NCBI GenBank assembly: GCA_038207155.1
Contig: JBBRAB010000001.1
Coordinates: 1 to 64,000, forward strand
DNA: 64,000 nt
Direction of reading: 5' to 3'
From: FEN-1139 sp038207155
Lineage (GTDB): Bacteria > Myxococcota_A > Polyangia > Polyangiales > Polyangiaceae
Notes under the pieces: model-generated
What the model saw: the letters and a program-made list of their open reading frames with translations, nothing else
Database searches by the model: none
Told to the model about the DNA's origin: nothing
Program-made: the position numbers and the translations under genes
Part shown: in pieces, positions 42,101 through 50,348 of the stretch
Layout: each line of letters opens with the position of its first letter
Position numbering within the stretch: position 1 is the stretch's first letter

Positions 42101-44545
42101 CATGCGCTGGGCTTCGCCGCCGCTCAGGGTCGACAGCGGTTGCCCAAGGGTCAAGTATCCGAGCCCAAGCCGCTGGAGTGGACCAAGCGCCTTTCTCACG
42201 GCCGGATCAGCGTCGAAGCGTTCGAGCGTTTCATCGACCGTGCTGGCGAGCAGCTCGGCGATCCCGAACCCACGGTGTCGCACTCGACAGACCTCCGGCT
42301 TGAATCGTCGCCCGCCACAGTCCGGACAGGTCAGGCGCACGTCGGCCAGAAACTGCATCTCGACCGTCTCAGCCCCCTCACCCGCGCAGGTGTCACAGCG
42401 GCCCCCCTCGACGTTGAACGAAAACGAAGCGGGAGTCAGACCGGCCGCCGCAGCCGCTGGTTCAGCAGCGTAGCAGACCCGAATGCGATCCCACGCCTTC
42501 GTGTAGGTGGCCGCATTGCCGCGAGAGGTTCGTCCAAGTGGAGACTGGTCGACCAGCACGACGTTCGACAGCTGCTCCAGGCCCTCGAGTGAACGATGCG
42601 GCAGCGGCGCCTCGGCGTCCAGCACGCCCAGGTGCCGTTCGGCAGCGCGCGCGATGACGTCCACGGCCAAGGTGCTCTTGCCCGAGCCGCTCGGACCCGT
42701 CAGCGCACAGATCACACCGAGTGGAACGTCCACGTCAAAATTCGAAAACGCGAATGCTTGAAGACCTCGCAGACGCAACCAACCCGACGGTTGACGACGT
42801 TGACTCGGCTCGCGCTTCTGACTCGCGAACGAACGCGCTGTGGCTCCACCAGTGGCCACCACCTCCCGCGGAGTGCCCTGCGCCACCAGATTTCCGCCAT
42901 TTTTTCCGGCAGCTGGACCGAGTTCGAGTACCCGATCGGCCGCCGCGATGATGCGCGGCTCATGCTCGATCACGAGCACGATGTTGTTGCGGCGCGCCAG
43001 CGCTTGCAGCATCTCCTGCAGTGGGGGAAGGTCGCTCGGATGAAGGCCCACACTCGGCTCGTCAAGTACGAAGAGCGCGTTGTGAAGTGAGGTCCCAAGC
43101 GCGGCGGTCAAGGTGACCCGTTGCGCTTCACCACCGGAGAGAGTGCGCGCCTGGCGGTCCAGCGTCAGGTACCCGAGACCGACGGCCGTGAGATACGCGA
43201 GGCGCGACTCAAGCTCGTGACAGACGAGTTTACCCTGTTCGGTGGTGGGTCGATAGGCGACCACGCGCTCAAGAACGGCCGAGACTTCGGAGCTATGCCA
43301 GTCGGCCAGGTTCGCGCCGTCCACCTGAAAAGCCAACGCGGATTCATTGAGTCGGTGACCATGGCACTGCGGACACTCGTCGTAGGCGCGAAAACGCGAC
43401 AGGAGCACGCGCACGTGCATCTTGTACGTGCGTGTCTCAAGCCAGGCAAACCAGCCTGCCACCCCTGGGAAGCGCTCGTCTTCCCAGCGACCATCACCCC
43501 GCAGCACCTGTTCGCGTTGCGCGGGGCTCAGGTCTCGCCACGGTCGCTCCATCGGGATCCGTGCGCGCTTGCAGAACTTGATGAGCTCGGCACGCTCCCA
43601 CTGAGTCGAGGTCCCGCGCCAAGGCCGAATCGCCCCCTTCGCAAGCGACAGCTGCGGCTCGGGAAAGACCTTCTGCCAGTCAACCCCGACGGTACGCCCG
43701 AAGCCCTTGCAAGTTGGACAAGCGCCCATCGGGGACTCGTACGAGAAGCGCCCCGCCGCCGGGGGCTCGAATTGCTGAGCGCAGCTCGGGCAGGCCAACC
43801 CGCGTCGGAGTCGCAGGGAATGCTGCGTCGTATGCGCGTGACAGAGCCCCGCGCCACGTTGCCAGCCGAGCTCGATCGCGGCGCGCAGACGTTCGCCGGA
43901 TTGGGGAGCAACCACGACGCGATCGAGCACCACCTCGAGCCCGCCCGCCCCGAGCACCGCTGCCGTGGAGAGCGACTCGACGTCCTGCAGCTCTTGGCCG
44001 ACGCGGACCCGCCGATAGCCCTCGCGAATCAGGTTCTCACGCAGATCGAGTAGCCCTTCAACGCTCGCCACGGCAACGGGATAGGTCACCACCAAACGCT
44101 CGCCCGCCGCCTGCTCCCGAAGCTGAGCAACGGCGCGCGTCACGTCGTAGGGCTCAGCGAGGCGACCGTCGTTTGGACAGCGCGGGCGCGACTCGTGTAA
44201 GAAGAGCGCAGCGAGGTAGGGCTCGAGGTCCGCAAGGGTCGCCACCGTGGAGCGCGAGCTCTTGACCGGAGCGCGGCGATCCACCGCCACGCCGGCTGCA
44301 ACCGGGTCAAGTGACTCCATCGGCGGACGCTCAAGCCGTTCGAGGAACTGGCGCGCGTAAGGACTAAAGCTCTCGATGAAGCGCCGCTGCCCCTCGGCGT
44401 AGAGCGTATCGATGGCAAGGCTGCTCTTGCCCGAGCCGGAGACGCCCGTCAGCACGACGACCTCTCCAGGACGGAGTTCAAGGCTGATTTCTTGCAGGTT
44501 GTGGGTCCGTGCGCAACGCAGCACGGTCGGATTCATCTGCGACAT
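39182..44545 (-). CDS. double-length UvrA-like excinuclease ATPase (four ABC modules)
   Basis: From ATG 44545 the product has 1787 residues, about twice the size of UvrA (~940). It contains four Walker A motifs (GVSGSGKSSLA, GPSGSGKSTLA, GPSGSGKSSLA, GVSGSGKSTLI) and four signatures (LSGGEAQRV, LSGGEAQRMKLARAL, LSGGELQRLRIAAQL, LSGGEAQRLKLAAEL). These form two tandem UvrA units. Zinc-binding cysteine sets are present in each unit (CPTCKGFG/CPQCHGHR, then CDTCAGEG/CPDCGG, CPDCEGTG and CTTCTGQG/CPSCAG). UvrA detects DNA damage as a dimer, so this fusion could act as a covalent dimer. Such long forms are known in other bacteria and may serve in drug or lesion handling next to a normal UvrA elsewhere. 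It is divergent from smpB. Confidence 0.88.
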   Translation of the reverse strand: MSQMNPTVLRCARTHNLQEISLELRPGEVVVLTGVSGSGKSSLAIDTLYAEGQRRFIESFSPYARQFLERLERPPMESLDPVAAGVAVDRRAPVKSSRSTVATLADLEPYLAALFLHESRPRCPNDGRLAEPYDVTRAVAQLREQAAGERLVVTYPVAVASVEGLLDLRENLIREGYRRVRVGQELQDVESLSTAAVLGAGGLEVVLDRVVVAPQSGERLRAAIELGWQRGAGLCHAHTTQHSLRLRRGLACPSCAQQFEPPAAGRFSYESPMGACPTCKGFGRTVGVDWQKVFPEPQLSLAKGAIRPWRGTSTQWERAELIKFCKRARIPMERPWRDLSPAQREQVLRGDGRWEDERFPGVAGWFAWLETRTYKMHVRVLLSRFRAYDECPQCHGHRLNESALAFQVDGANLADWHSSEVSAVLERVVAYRPTTEQGKLVCHELESRLAYLTAVGLGYLTLDRQARTLSGGEAQRVTLTAALGTSLHNALFVLDEPSVGLHPSDLPPLQEMLQALARRNNIVLVIEHEPRIIAAADRVLELGPAAGKNGGNLVAQGTPREVVATGGATARSFASQKREPSQRRQPSGWLRLRGLQAFAFSNFDVDVPLGVICALTGPSGSGKSTLAVDVIARAAERHLGVLDAEAPLPHRSLEGLEQLSNVVLVDQSPLGRTSRGNAATYTKAWDRIRVCYAAEPAAAAAGLTPASFSFNVEGGRCDTCAGEGAETVEMQFLADVRLTCPDCGGRRFKPEVCRVRHRGFGIAELLASTVDETLERFDADPAVRKALGPLQRLGLGYLTLGQPLSTLSGGEAQRMKLARALAEVKPGTLCILDEPSAGLHADEVARVTDALERLVLAGGSVLVVEHDVELIRAADHVLDLGPGAGRFGGQLLGAGTPEAIAKLKTKTAQAMRDSRGLVPSGKRGSASRRPDEPHQLRVEGAREHNLQNVSCKIPHGALTVVTGPSGSGKSSLAFNVIFAEGQRRFLETLTPYARQFLPTLPRPNVASVTGVPPAIALEQRLSRAGGSSTVATVTEVAQFLRLLFAKTGLPHCPVHGTPIQSLSRAELGDALRKTRGSFDLLAPVVRGRKGTYLDLFAAAAKAGIAEARCDGEWVSTDRPPRLAKSLEHEIELAIARDIRVSALDDALIERTLEWGKGEVRLLTSQGKLARDFSTRSACPDCGLSVAELDPRAFSFATKQGRCPDCEGTGSVEQKSRKRGSPETENRLCTSCQGSRLAPVARAVQVAGVTYPELTGMSVTQALAQVQSFRFTGRAAVIAESIVGELLRRLRFLLEVGLGYLSLDRPADTLSGGELQRLRIAAQLGAGLTGALYVLDEPTIGLHPRDTQRLLGNLRRLVDTGSTVVVVEHDIDTIRAADYLLDLGPGGGRLGGNLVASGTPAEVLKSKSSPTARALATPPPLRVPLACPARDAHLVLAGAKAHNLKNVTLRVPLGRLTVVAGVSGSGKSTLIRQVLLPAVREKLGLVAPTPLAHRSLSGLGNLKRAVAVDQSPIGRTPRSVPATFLGVWDQLRQLYASTNDAKANGFTATRFSFNSGQGGRCTTCTGQGVVTQEMSFLPDVVSECPSCAGQRFEPATLSVRHLDLSVGEVLSLTAEQALHVFENHPSIAAPLRTLTELGAGYIRLGQGSHTLSGGEAQRLKLAAELTPSSSHEPTLYVLDEPTTGLHLGDVHKLVEVLSQLVARGDTVVVIEHHPIVIAGADHIVEMGPEAGVDGGSIVAEGPPSEIAQAGTPTGLVVAEVLAEQVATGLASTPSKGGRGASQGRRRSR

Positions 44546-44641
44546 GGTGGTTCCAGCCAGCTGTCCTCTAGGCCTCAGGCCAGGGGGTCGCAAGGCTCCC
44601 CTTGCGCAATCCCCGCCATCCGGTCATTTTCGGGCCTCCCG

Positions 44642-45124
44642 ATGGCCCGCAACCCCGACTCCAAGCGCAACCAATCGGACAGGCTGGTTTCGCGCAATCG
44701 CCGAGCGACCTTCGACTATGAAGTCGAGGAGAAAGTGGAAGCCGGCATTGTGTTGATCGGCAGCGAAGTCCGCAGCATGCGCGATCGCGCCTCGGATCTC
44801 ACCGACGCCTGGGTCGACATCAGTGCGCGCAGCGAGGCCTGGGTTCGCGGCATGCGCATCCCGATGATGCAGCACGCGGCGTTCAGCCACGAGGAAAAGC
44901 GGCCGCGAAAGCTGCTGCTCCACGCCGAACAAATCAAAGACCTTAAGACCCGCGTCGAGTCTGATGGGATGACGTTGATCGTCCTGTCGTGCTATTTTAA
45001 GGCGGGTCGTTGCAAGCTGGAAATCGCGGTCGCGCGCGGCAAGAAGAAGCATGACAAGCGCAATTCTCTGCGCGAGAAGGAAGCCGATCGCGAAGCGCAG
45101 GTGGCGATGCGGAGAGCACGATGA
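44642..45124 (+). CDS. smpB: SsrA-binding protein SmpB
   Basis: From ATG 44642 the product has 160 residues. SmpB carries tmRNA to stalled ribosomes in trans-translation. Visible features are RRATFDYEVEEKVEAGIVLI, GSEVRSMRDRASDLTDAWV, the tmRNA-binding LSCYFKAGRCKLEIAVARGK and the basic tail KKHDKRNSLREKEADREAQV, all in the expected order and length. The frame is open to 44492, but that part lacks homology. It overlaps the downstream small gene by 4 bp (ATGA). No tmRNA gene was recognised in this window. Confidence 0.95.
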   Translation: MARNPDSKRNQSDRLVSRNRRATFDYEVEEKVEAGIVLIGSEVRSMRDRASDLTDAWVDISARSEAWVRGMRIPMMQHAAFSHEEKRPRKLLLHAEQIKDLKTRVESDGMTLIVLSCYFKAGRCKLEIAVARGKKKHDKRNSLREKEADREAQVAMRRAR

Positions 45125-45399
45125 GCGAAGCGATTGAGATTCGTTTTCCTGGTTTTGGTGTCGGCACGCTCGCACGGGTCAACAAGCTTGAAATGGCCGT
45201 AGTCGCTGACTTTTCCGCGCCTCCAGGTCGCCCGCTCAAGGGTCGTTTCGAAGCCGCGTTGCTTGAGACAGAGCTCAAGGTGCGCGGCAGTCGGAAATTG
45301 CCCGACGGACGCTTCCTGATCGAGGGTCGGATACGCAATCAAACCTGCGAACTGCGTGACTACCTCGCAAGCTTGTCGCTTGAGCCCCGCGCGCTGTGA
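45121..45399 (+). CDS. small protein coupled to smpB
   Basis: The product has 92 residues, its ATG overlapping the smpB stop as ATGA. It is predicted to be a small beta-rich domain (LARVNKLEMAVVADFSAP; RFEAALLETELKVRGSRKLP; RFLIEGRIRNQTCELRDYL). The strand pattern is loosely like PilZ, but the RxxxR motif is absent. I do not recognise a family. Coupling suggests a product needed together with SmpB, or only a convenient start. Confidence 0.6.
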   Translation: MSEAIEIRFPGFGVGTLARVNKLEMAVVADFSAPPGRPLKGRFEAALLETELKVRGSRKLPDGRFLIEGRIRNQTCELRDYLASLSLEPRAL

Positions 45400-45767
45400 C
45401 GCGCGCCGTCGCCGCTCGCACCGAGCCCCCGCGCGTGCACCTCAGCTTGTGACGCCTAGCGGGGCCCGCGCGCAATTGCGACGCCTCGCGGGAGCCCGCC
45501 GTCGCTAACCAGCTCGCGCGGCACTGCGGACAGTCACGATCGGTCACTTCAATAAGTGAACCGCAGCGGTTAGACCCCGATCCCTCCGCTTTGGGCGAAT
45601 TTGGGTGAGCCGGGACCCATTTGTAACCTGCTGATATCGTTACGGTTTCTAAACGGCGACAAAGAAAGTGTGCAATTTGGTTGAGTCCAAGGGCAGGTTT
45701 CGGGCATCACTCCTCTGTCCCGAGTTCACGAGGTGGTGGCTCGGTCCATGTAGGAGGATCCTAGACA
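45400..45767. other. intergenic region upstream of the small lipoprotein
   Basis: The first 140 bp are extremely GC-rich, the last 170 bp are richer in A/T and probably hold the promoter. No gene, tRNA or clear -35/-10 pair is supported. AGGAGG lies at 45752-45757, directly before the next gene. Confidence 0.4.
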
Positions 45768-45956
45768 ATGACCATTCGCAACCTGATCGCCGTCGCCGCT
45801 CTCCCCGTTGTCTTCGTCGCCTGTGGCGGCTCAACGCCTGCTGCTGATGCGCCGAAGCCCGCTGAGACTGCTGCTGCGACCACCGGCGCCGCGGGCGCCC
45901 CCGCCGTTGCAGCCCCGGCCGGTGCCGAAGCTGCTTCGCCTGCAGAAGCGAAGTAA
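45768..45956 (+). CDS. small Ala/Pro-rich lipoprotein
   Basis: The product has 62 residues with a signal peptide and lipobox (NLIAVAALPVVFVAC). The mature part of about 43 residues consists nearly only of Ala, Pro, Thr, Gly and Glu. A strong AGGAGG 10 nt upstream of the ATG and a terminator-like hairpin right after the stop mark it as a real, probably highly expressed, single-gene unit. It resembles small cell-envelope spacer lipoproteins; the function is unknown. Confidence 0.75.
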   Translation: MTIRNLIAVAALPVVFVACGGSTPAADAPKPAETAAATTGAAGAPAVAAPAGAEAASPAEAK

Positions 45957-45980
45957 TCGGGCCATCACTTGAGTGTTAGG

Positions 45981-46015
45981 ACGGTCAGGGAGCTTCCCTG
46001 GCCGTTCTGCTTTTG
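45981..46015 (+). terminator. Rho-independent terminator after small lipoprotein gene
   Basis: ACGGTCAGGGA and TCCCTGGCCGT pair with one mismatch around a 3-nt loop and are followed by TCTGCTTTTGTT, a T-rich tail. It is the clearest intrinsic terminator on this strand. Confidence 0.8.
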
Positions 46016-46292
46016 TTGGTCCGGCGTGGAACCACGGTCCCGCGGTGTCGGCGACGCTCACGCGGCGCGCCGGCGGCTTTGGCCGCAGCCCTGCGCCCGT
46101 AGCGTTCGAGGTCCCGTAGAGGCCTCTGGGCAAGCTCCAGGCCCTGCAGAGCCGTCGCCTGGACACCTTTGCGCCAGCTCCAGGCATTGCAGCGCCGTAC
46201 ACACCCCCCTCCCGCGCGGGCGTCGGCCGGAGACCGCACGGGAACGGCGGGCTCGGGGTCTGCTGGACCTCGTGTTGGACCGAGCTGCTGCT

Positions 46293-47708
46293 CTAGCGAG
46301 GCGCTCCGCTGACGTCGGCCACTAGGCGAGTGCGCCCCACCAGGAGCTCATCTCCATGCATGAGCTCCTGCTGTCCACGGATGCGAACGAACACACCGGT
46401 GCGTGACTGAAGATCGGTCAAGACGACGCTACCAGCCTGCTCCTCGACGAGACAATGCTGCTCACCAACCAGCGGGTCATCGGGGAAAATCAGATCCCCA
46501 ATGGCCGAGCCGACCTGAAGCGTATTGCCGCGAGCGACGACGGTGGCACCGAGCGCGCCACCCTCGAATACCTGGACGATACGAAATGAGGTTGGCCACT
46601 TGGGCGACGAGTAAAAGTACGTCGGATCGGGATCTGGTCCGTCATCGGGAGTCGGGTTGGCCTCAATGCGCAGCAGCTGGTCCCCGACGACGAACTCATC
46701 GCCAAAGGAGAGCTCAACGGGCGTCCTGATCCGCAAAAATACGCCGTTGCCCCCCTCGAGGTCTTCCAGCCATAGCCGCCGGCCATCGTGACTCAGCAGT
46801 GCCTCGCGGGGATGCGCGAAGGCTTCCCCCGGCAAGGAGACATCTCCAGAAGAGCCGAGTAGGGCGGTGTCACCCGTCGGATCGTAGCGCTCGGGGCCTC
46901 CACCGAGGCTCCGAAGCACATGGAGCGAGAACAGTCGCTTGGCAACGTCGGTCGGGGCGACGTCAGTCGGGGCAACCGCAGCCGGAGCAACCGCAGCCGC
47001 TGGCGAATCGGAGACGCGCGTCATCGCTGCCGTCGCCTTGGCCTCAGCGCGCTCCTTTTTCTGGCTGGCGAGTTTGCGCACGTCCACCGCGGGCGGAGCC
47101 GTCAGTAGATGCATGCCGCCGATTTCGAGACCGTCAATGATGCGGTCGAAACGGCCCTCACGGAGCATCGCCACCATCTCGAGGTGCTGTGCCTTCATCA
47201 ATGAACGGACATAGTCGGCCACGTCCGCACGCGTGACCTGCTCAGTGTATTGCCGCTTGTGGCTCTTGATGACACGCCCGCCATCGGCAAATAGGTGGGT
47301 GATGATGTGCGGCTGATCGAGCCCGGAGTCCTCGGTCTGAACGTGAAAGACCTGCTCGCGAAACTTGATGTTGTTGTTGAACCCCATCTGCGCGCGACGA
47401 AAACTCGGCCGGCGCATCTCGGCTTCGAGGCGACCAAGCTCTTCTGTTCCGTAGCGAGCAATGGCGGCATCAAGCTCGGCATGCTCGCCGGCGATGCCTT
47501 CCATGCGCTCGAAGGCCATCTGCGCCAGACGCGCCGAGGGATCAACGCGCAGGGCCTCAGCCATCAACTGCTGCCCCTCCGCATCATTGGGGCCAGCTGC
47601 TGCCCAAGCGCTCAACAAGGCCACGGCCTCATCGGGCCGACTCTTGTCGACGAGCCACTTGGACACGCGACCCGCCGTCGCGCGGGCGGTCGGCACAGAA
47701 TCGATCAT
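46293..47708 (-). CDS. protein with helical N-terminus and two FHA domains
   Basis: The product has 471 residues. The first ~90 are TPR-like helices (PDEAVALLSAWAAAGPNDAE). Residues about 100-190 form a conserved block seen in myxobacterial FHA proteins (FNNNIKFREQVFHVQTEDSG, then HLFADGGRVIKSHKRQY). An Ala/Pro linker leads to two FHA domains at about 250-355 (EALLSHDGRRLWLEDLEGGN) and 370-465 (GEQHCLVEEQAGSVVLTDLQ, then SRTGVFVRI). FHA domains bind phosphothreonine, so the protein is probably a target or scaffold for Ser/Thr kinases, which are abundant in this group. It is monocistronic. Confidence 0.8.
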   Translation of the reverse strand: MIDSVPTARATAGRVSKWLVDKSRPDEAVALLSAWAAAGPNDAEGQQLMAEALRVDPSARLAQMAFERMEGIAGEHAELDAAIARYGTEELGRLEAEMRRPSFRRAQMGFNNNIKFREQVFHVQTEDSGLDQPHIITHLFADGGRVIKSHKRQYTEQVTRADVADYVRSLMKAQHLEMVAMLREGRFDRIIDGLEIGGMHLLTAPPAVDVRKLASQKKERAEAKATAAMTRVSDSPAAAVAPAAVAPTDVAPTDVAKRLFSLHVLRSLGGGPERYDPTGDTALLGSSGDVSLPGEAFAHPREALLSHDGRRLWLEDLEGGNGVFLRIRTPVELSFGDEFVVGDQLLRIEANPTPDDGPDPDPTYFYSSPKWPTSFRIVQVFEGGALGATVVARGNTLQVGSAIGDLIFPDDPLVGEQHCLVEEQAGSVVLTDLQSRTGVFVRIRGQQELMHGDELLVGRTRLVADVSGAPR

Positions 47709-47831
47709 CGGGCCAATGATTGAGCAATAGTCCCGTGGGATGCAAGCCCCGACTGCGTCAGCCGGGGAACTTCTTGCATCCGTCGGGGAACGACATCTAC
47801 CACGGCCCGTACTGCCCGATCTCGGACCCTA

Positions 47832-50021
47832 TCACAGGAGGCCTGACGAACCACCGGTCGCGGGGGGCATCGGCATCGGCCTGGGCATCGGAACAGGCCC
47901 CGGCCCCGTACCGCCGGTACCCCAGCCGGGCATGCCGCCCGTGCCACCGGCAACGCCGCCGGTCCCCACCCAACCACCGCCGCCGCTGCAGTCCGAGGGG
48001 CAGATGAGCTCCTCGAAGGCGTCGCAGCGTCCATTGCCGCAGGTTGCGGTGAGACAATCCCTCCAACAGCTGCTCAGACTCTCCCTGCGACCGCAGTAGC
48101 CGTCACCACAGGTGGACGGGCAGTCCGTCTCGCAGGTCCAGACGGACTCAATTCCCGCAGCGCAAACGCCGTCACCGCAGATCGTGCAGTCCACCGGGCA
48201 GTCGTAGGACGACTCCTTACCCGAGCAGAGGCCATCGCCGCAGTAGGAACAGTCCATCGGACAGCTCCACGAGGACTCATTACCTCCGCAGGTCCCGTCA
48301 CCACAGACGCCACAGTCCGAGGGGCAGCTCTTGCTTGTCTCAGAGCTGGAACACACGAAGTCACCGCAAGTGGCGCAATCCGCCTCGCAGGTCCAGACCG
48401 ACTCGTTCGCCCCGCACAGCCGATCGCCGCAGTAGCCACAGTCGATTTGGCAGCTTCCGAGCTCTGAGGCCTCACAGTAGAGGTCACCGCAGTAACCGCA
48501 GTCAAGCTCGCAACTCCAAACCGTTTCTCCGCCCAGGCACTTGCCGTCCCCGCAGATACTGCCGCCGCAATCCTGCCAACAGCTGGAAGACGTTTCACCC
48601 GCCTTCATATCGCAGAACCCGTCACCACAGGCCACGTTGCGACAATCGCTCGGGCAACTCTGCCAAGTCTCTCCAAACTCACAAGCCCCGTTGCCGCAGT
48701 TCGAGCCGCCACAGTCCTGTGTGCACCAACCATATTCGTTGGGATCGCAGATCCTGTCGCCGCAGTAACCCTTGCCACAGTCCTGCGTGCACCAGCTCGT
48801 CTCGCCGGCCTCACAGACACCGTTACCGCAGTAGGTCGACGTCGGGCAGTCCTGCGTACACCAGCCGGCCTCGCCCGCATCACACACGTAGTTTCCGCAG
48901 TAGGGTTTGACGGAACAGTCCTGTGTGCACCAGCCCTCTTCCCCCGGCTCGCAAACTGCGTTGCCGCAATATGGCTTCACCGGGCAATCCTGCGTGCACC
49001 AGCCCGTCTCTCCGGGCTCGCACACGTAGTTGCCGCAGTAGGTCGGGACCGGGCAATCCTGAATACACCAGCCCTCTTCTCCGGGCTCGCACACGTAGTT
49101 GCCGCACTTTGGCGCCGTTGGGCAATCCTGAATGCACCAACCCGCTTCACCTGACTCACAGACGTAGTTACCGCAATAGGACTTGGCACCACAGTCCTGC
49201 GTACACCAGGACTGCTCCCCGCCCTCGCAGACTCCGTTACCACAGTACGAGGTGGAGCAGTCGTTGGGGCACCAGCTGACCTCGGGCGGATCGCAGCGTC
49301 CGTCACCACAGGAGGAGGCTCCGCAATCTGCGGGGCAGGTCACTAGCTCGTTACCCGTGCACTGCGCGTCCCCACAAACGGAGCAATCAGCAGGGCAGGT
49401 ACCAATATCCTCACGACCCTGGGTGCAGACGCCGTCCCCGCAGAACTGCTTGGTGCAATCGGAGCACCAGTTCTCTTCACCCGGCTCGCACACGGTATTG
49501 CCGCAGGTGCCGGCCTGGCAGTCCTTTGGGCAAGACGCCGCCTCACCCGCGTCGCATCGCGCATCACCGCAAATAGCCTGCGGACCGCAATCGACGACGC
49601 ACCAAGGGGTCTCAACGGGGGAGCAGAACTTGTCTCCACAACTCGGGAGCTTGCAATCCGCGGGACAGCTCTGGGTCGTTTCCCCTGCCGTGCAGAGCGC
49701 GTCACCGCAACGAGCCGCGCAATCCTTCGGACAGGTCGACGCCTCCGTGCCCGAACAGACGCCGTCGCCGCAGGTTGTCGCGCAGTCCTTTGGACAGCTC
49801 GTGCCCTCCTGCGCCGTACAAACACCGTCACCACAGGTCGCCAAGCAATCCTTCGCGCAGGTCGTCGCGCTCTCAGACGGACTGCAAGTTCCGTCACCGC
49901 AAGCGACCGATTCCCCCTGACCTCCTTCAAGCTCTGCCCGACCGCAAGCGGTGAGTTGGAGCACGGCTCCAAGGGCAAACAGAGACCAGACGGCGCTGCG
50001 AATGGTGATGCGGTGATTCAT
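47832..50021 (-). CDS. lipoprotein made of 29 CGxxxC repeats
   Basis: The product has 729 residues: a lipoprotein signal (WSLFALGAVLQLTACG), then 29 consecutive units of about 20-25 residues with the form CGDGxCxxxExxxxCxxDC, for example CGNYVCEPGEEGWCTQDC. Each unit has four cysteines, presumably two disulfides, and acidic side chains that could bind calcium. The C-terminus is Gly/Thr/Pro-rich and has no MYXO-CTERM sorting signal. Units 11-18 are nearly identical (GWCTQDC type), indicating recent duplication. A GGAG ribosome binding site precedes ATG 50021. A surface fibre or adhesin role is likely. Confidence 0.85.
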   Translation of the reverse strand: MNHRITIRSAVWSLFALGAVLQLTACGRAELEGGQGESVACGDGTCSPSESATTCAKDCLATCGDGVCTAQEGTSCPKDCATTCGDGVCSGTEASTCPKDCAARCGDALCTAGETTQSCPADCKLPSCGDKFCSPVETPWCVVDCGPQAICGDARCDAGEAASCPKDCQAGTCGNTVCEPGEENWCSDCTKQFCGDGVCTQGREDIGTCPADCSVCGDAQCTGNELVTCPADCGASSCGDGRCDPPEVSWCPNDCSTSYCGNGVCEGGEQSWCTQDCGAKSYCGNYVCESGEAGWCIQDCPTAPKCGNYVCEPGEEGWCIQDCPVPTYCGNYVCEPGETGWCTQDCPVKPYCGNAVCEPGEEGWCTQDCSVKPYCGNYVCDAGEAGWCTQDCPTSTYCGNGVCEAGETSWCTQDCGKGYCGDRICDPNEYGWCTQDCGGSNCGNGACEFGETWQSCPSDCRNVACGDGFCDMKAGETSSSCWQDCGGSICGDGKCLGGETVWSCELDCGYCGDLYCEASELGSCQIDCGYCGDRLCGANESVWTCEADCATCGDFVCSSSETSKSCPSDCGVCGDGTCGGNESSWSCPMDCSYCGDGLCSGKESSYDCPVDCTICGDGVCAAGIESVWTCETDCPSTCGDGYCGRRESLSSCWRDCLTATCGNGRCDAFEELICPSDCSGGGGWVGTGGVAGGTGGMPGWGTGGTGPGPVPMPRPMPMPPATGGSSGLL

Positions 50022-50348
50022 GGCGGCTCCTAAGCCAAAGCAACCCCCGCGCCAAACCCGCCCGGCGCAAGTGGTGTTGGTTGTAGCTGATTATCCGTTA
50101 GCCAAAGGCGAAGGGCGATTTTGTTGTTGGCGCGGTTGGCACAGACCCTGATCGAACTGTCGTGGTGTCTGAACGGGCGCGCAGAGAAAGCAGGACCGGC
50201 ACCGCGGATTTCCGTCTGGAGACAGGTGCCCACGAGGACGTGCCGGCAGGAGTCCGGTCCGTCGCCTCAAGCGTCACGACCTGGGTCCCGCTCGTCCGAC
50301 ACCAGACCTGCCCGCGACGCGCCGGCCCACCCATGGGCCGCGGGGCAC
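50022..50348. other. intergenic region
   Basis: These 327 bp lie between the repeat lipoprotein's start and the ferredoxin fusion's stop. They contain a 7-bp perfect hairpin (CGGCCCA, TGGGCCG; 50323-50340) just beyond the latter's stop, without a T-tract. No gene is supported. Confidence 0.4.
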
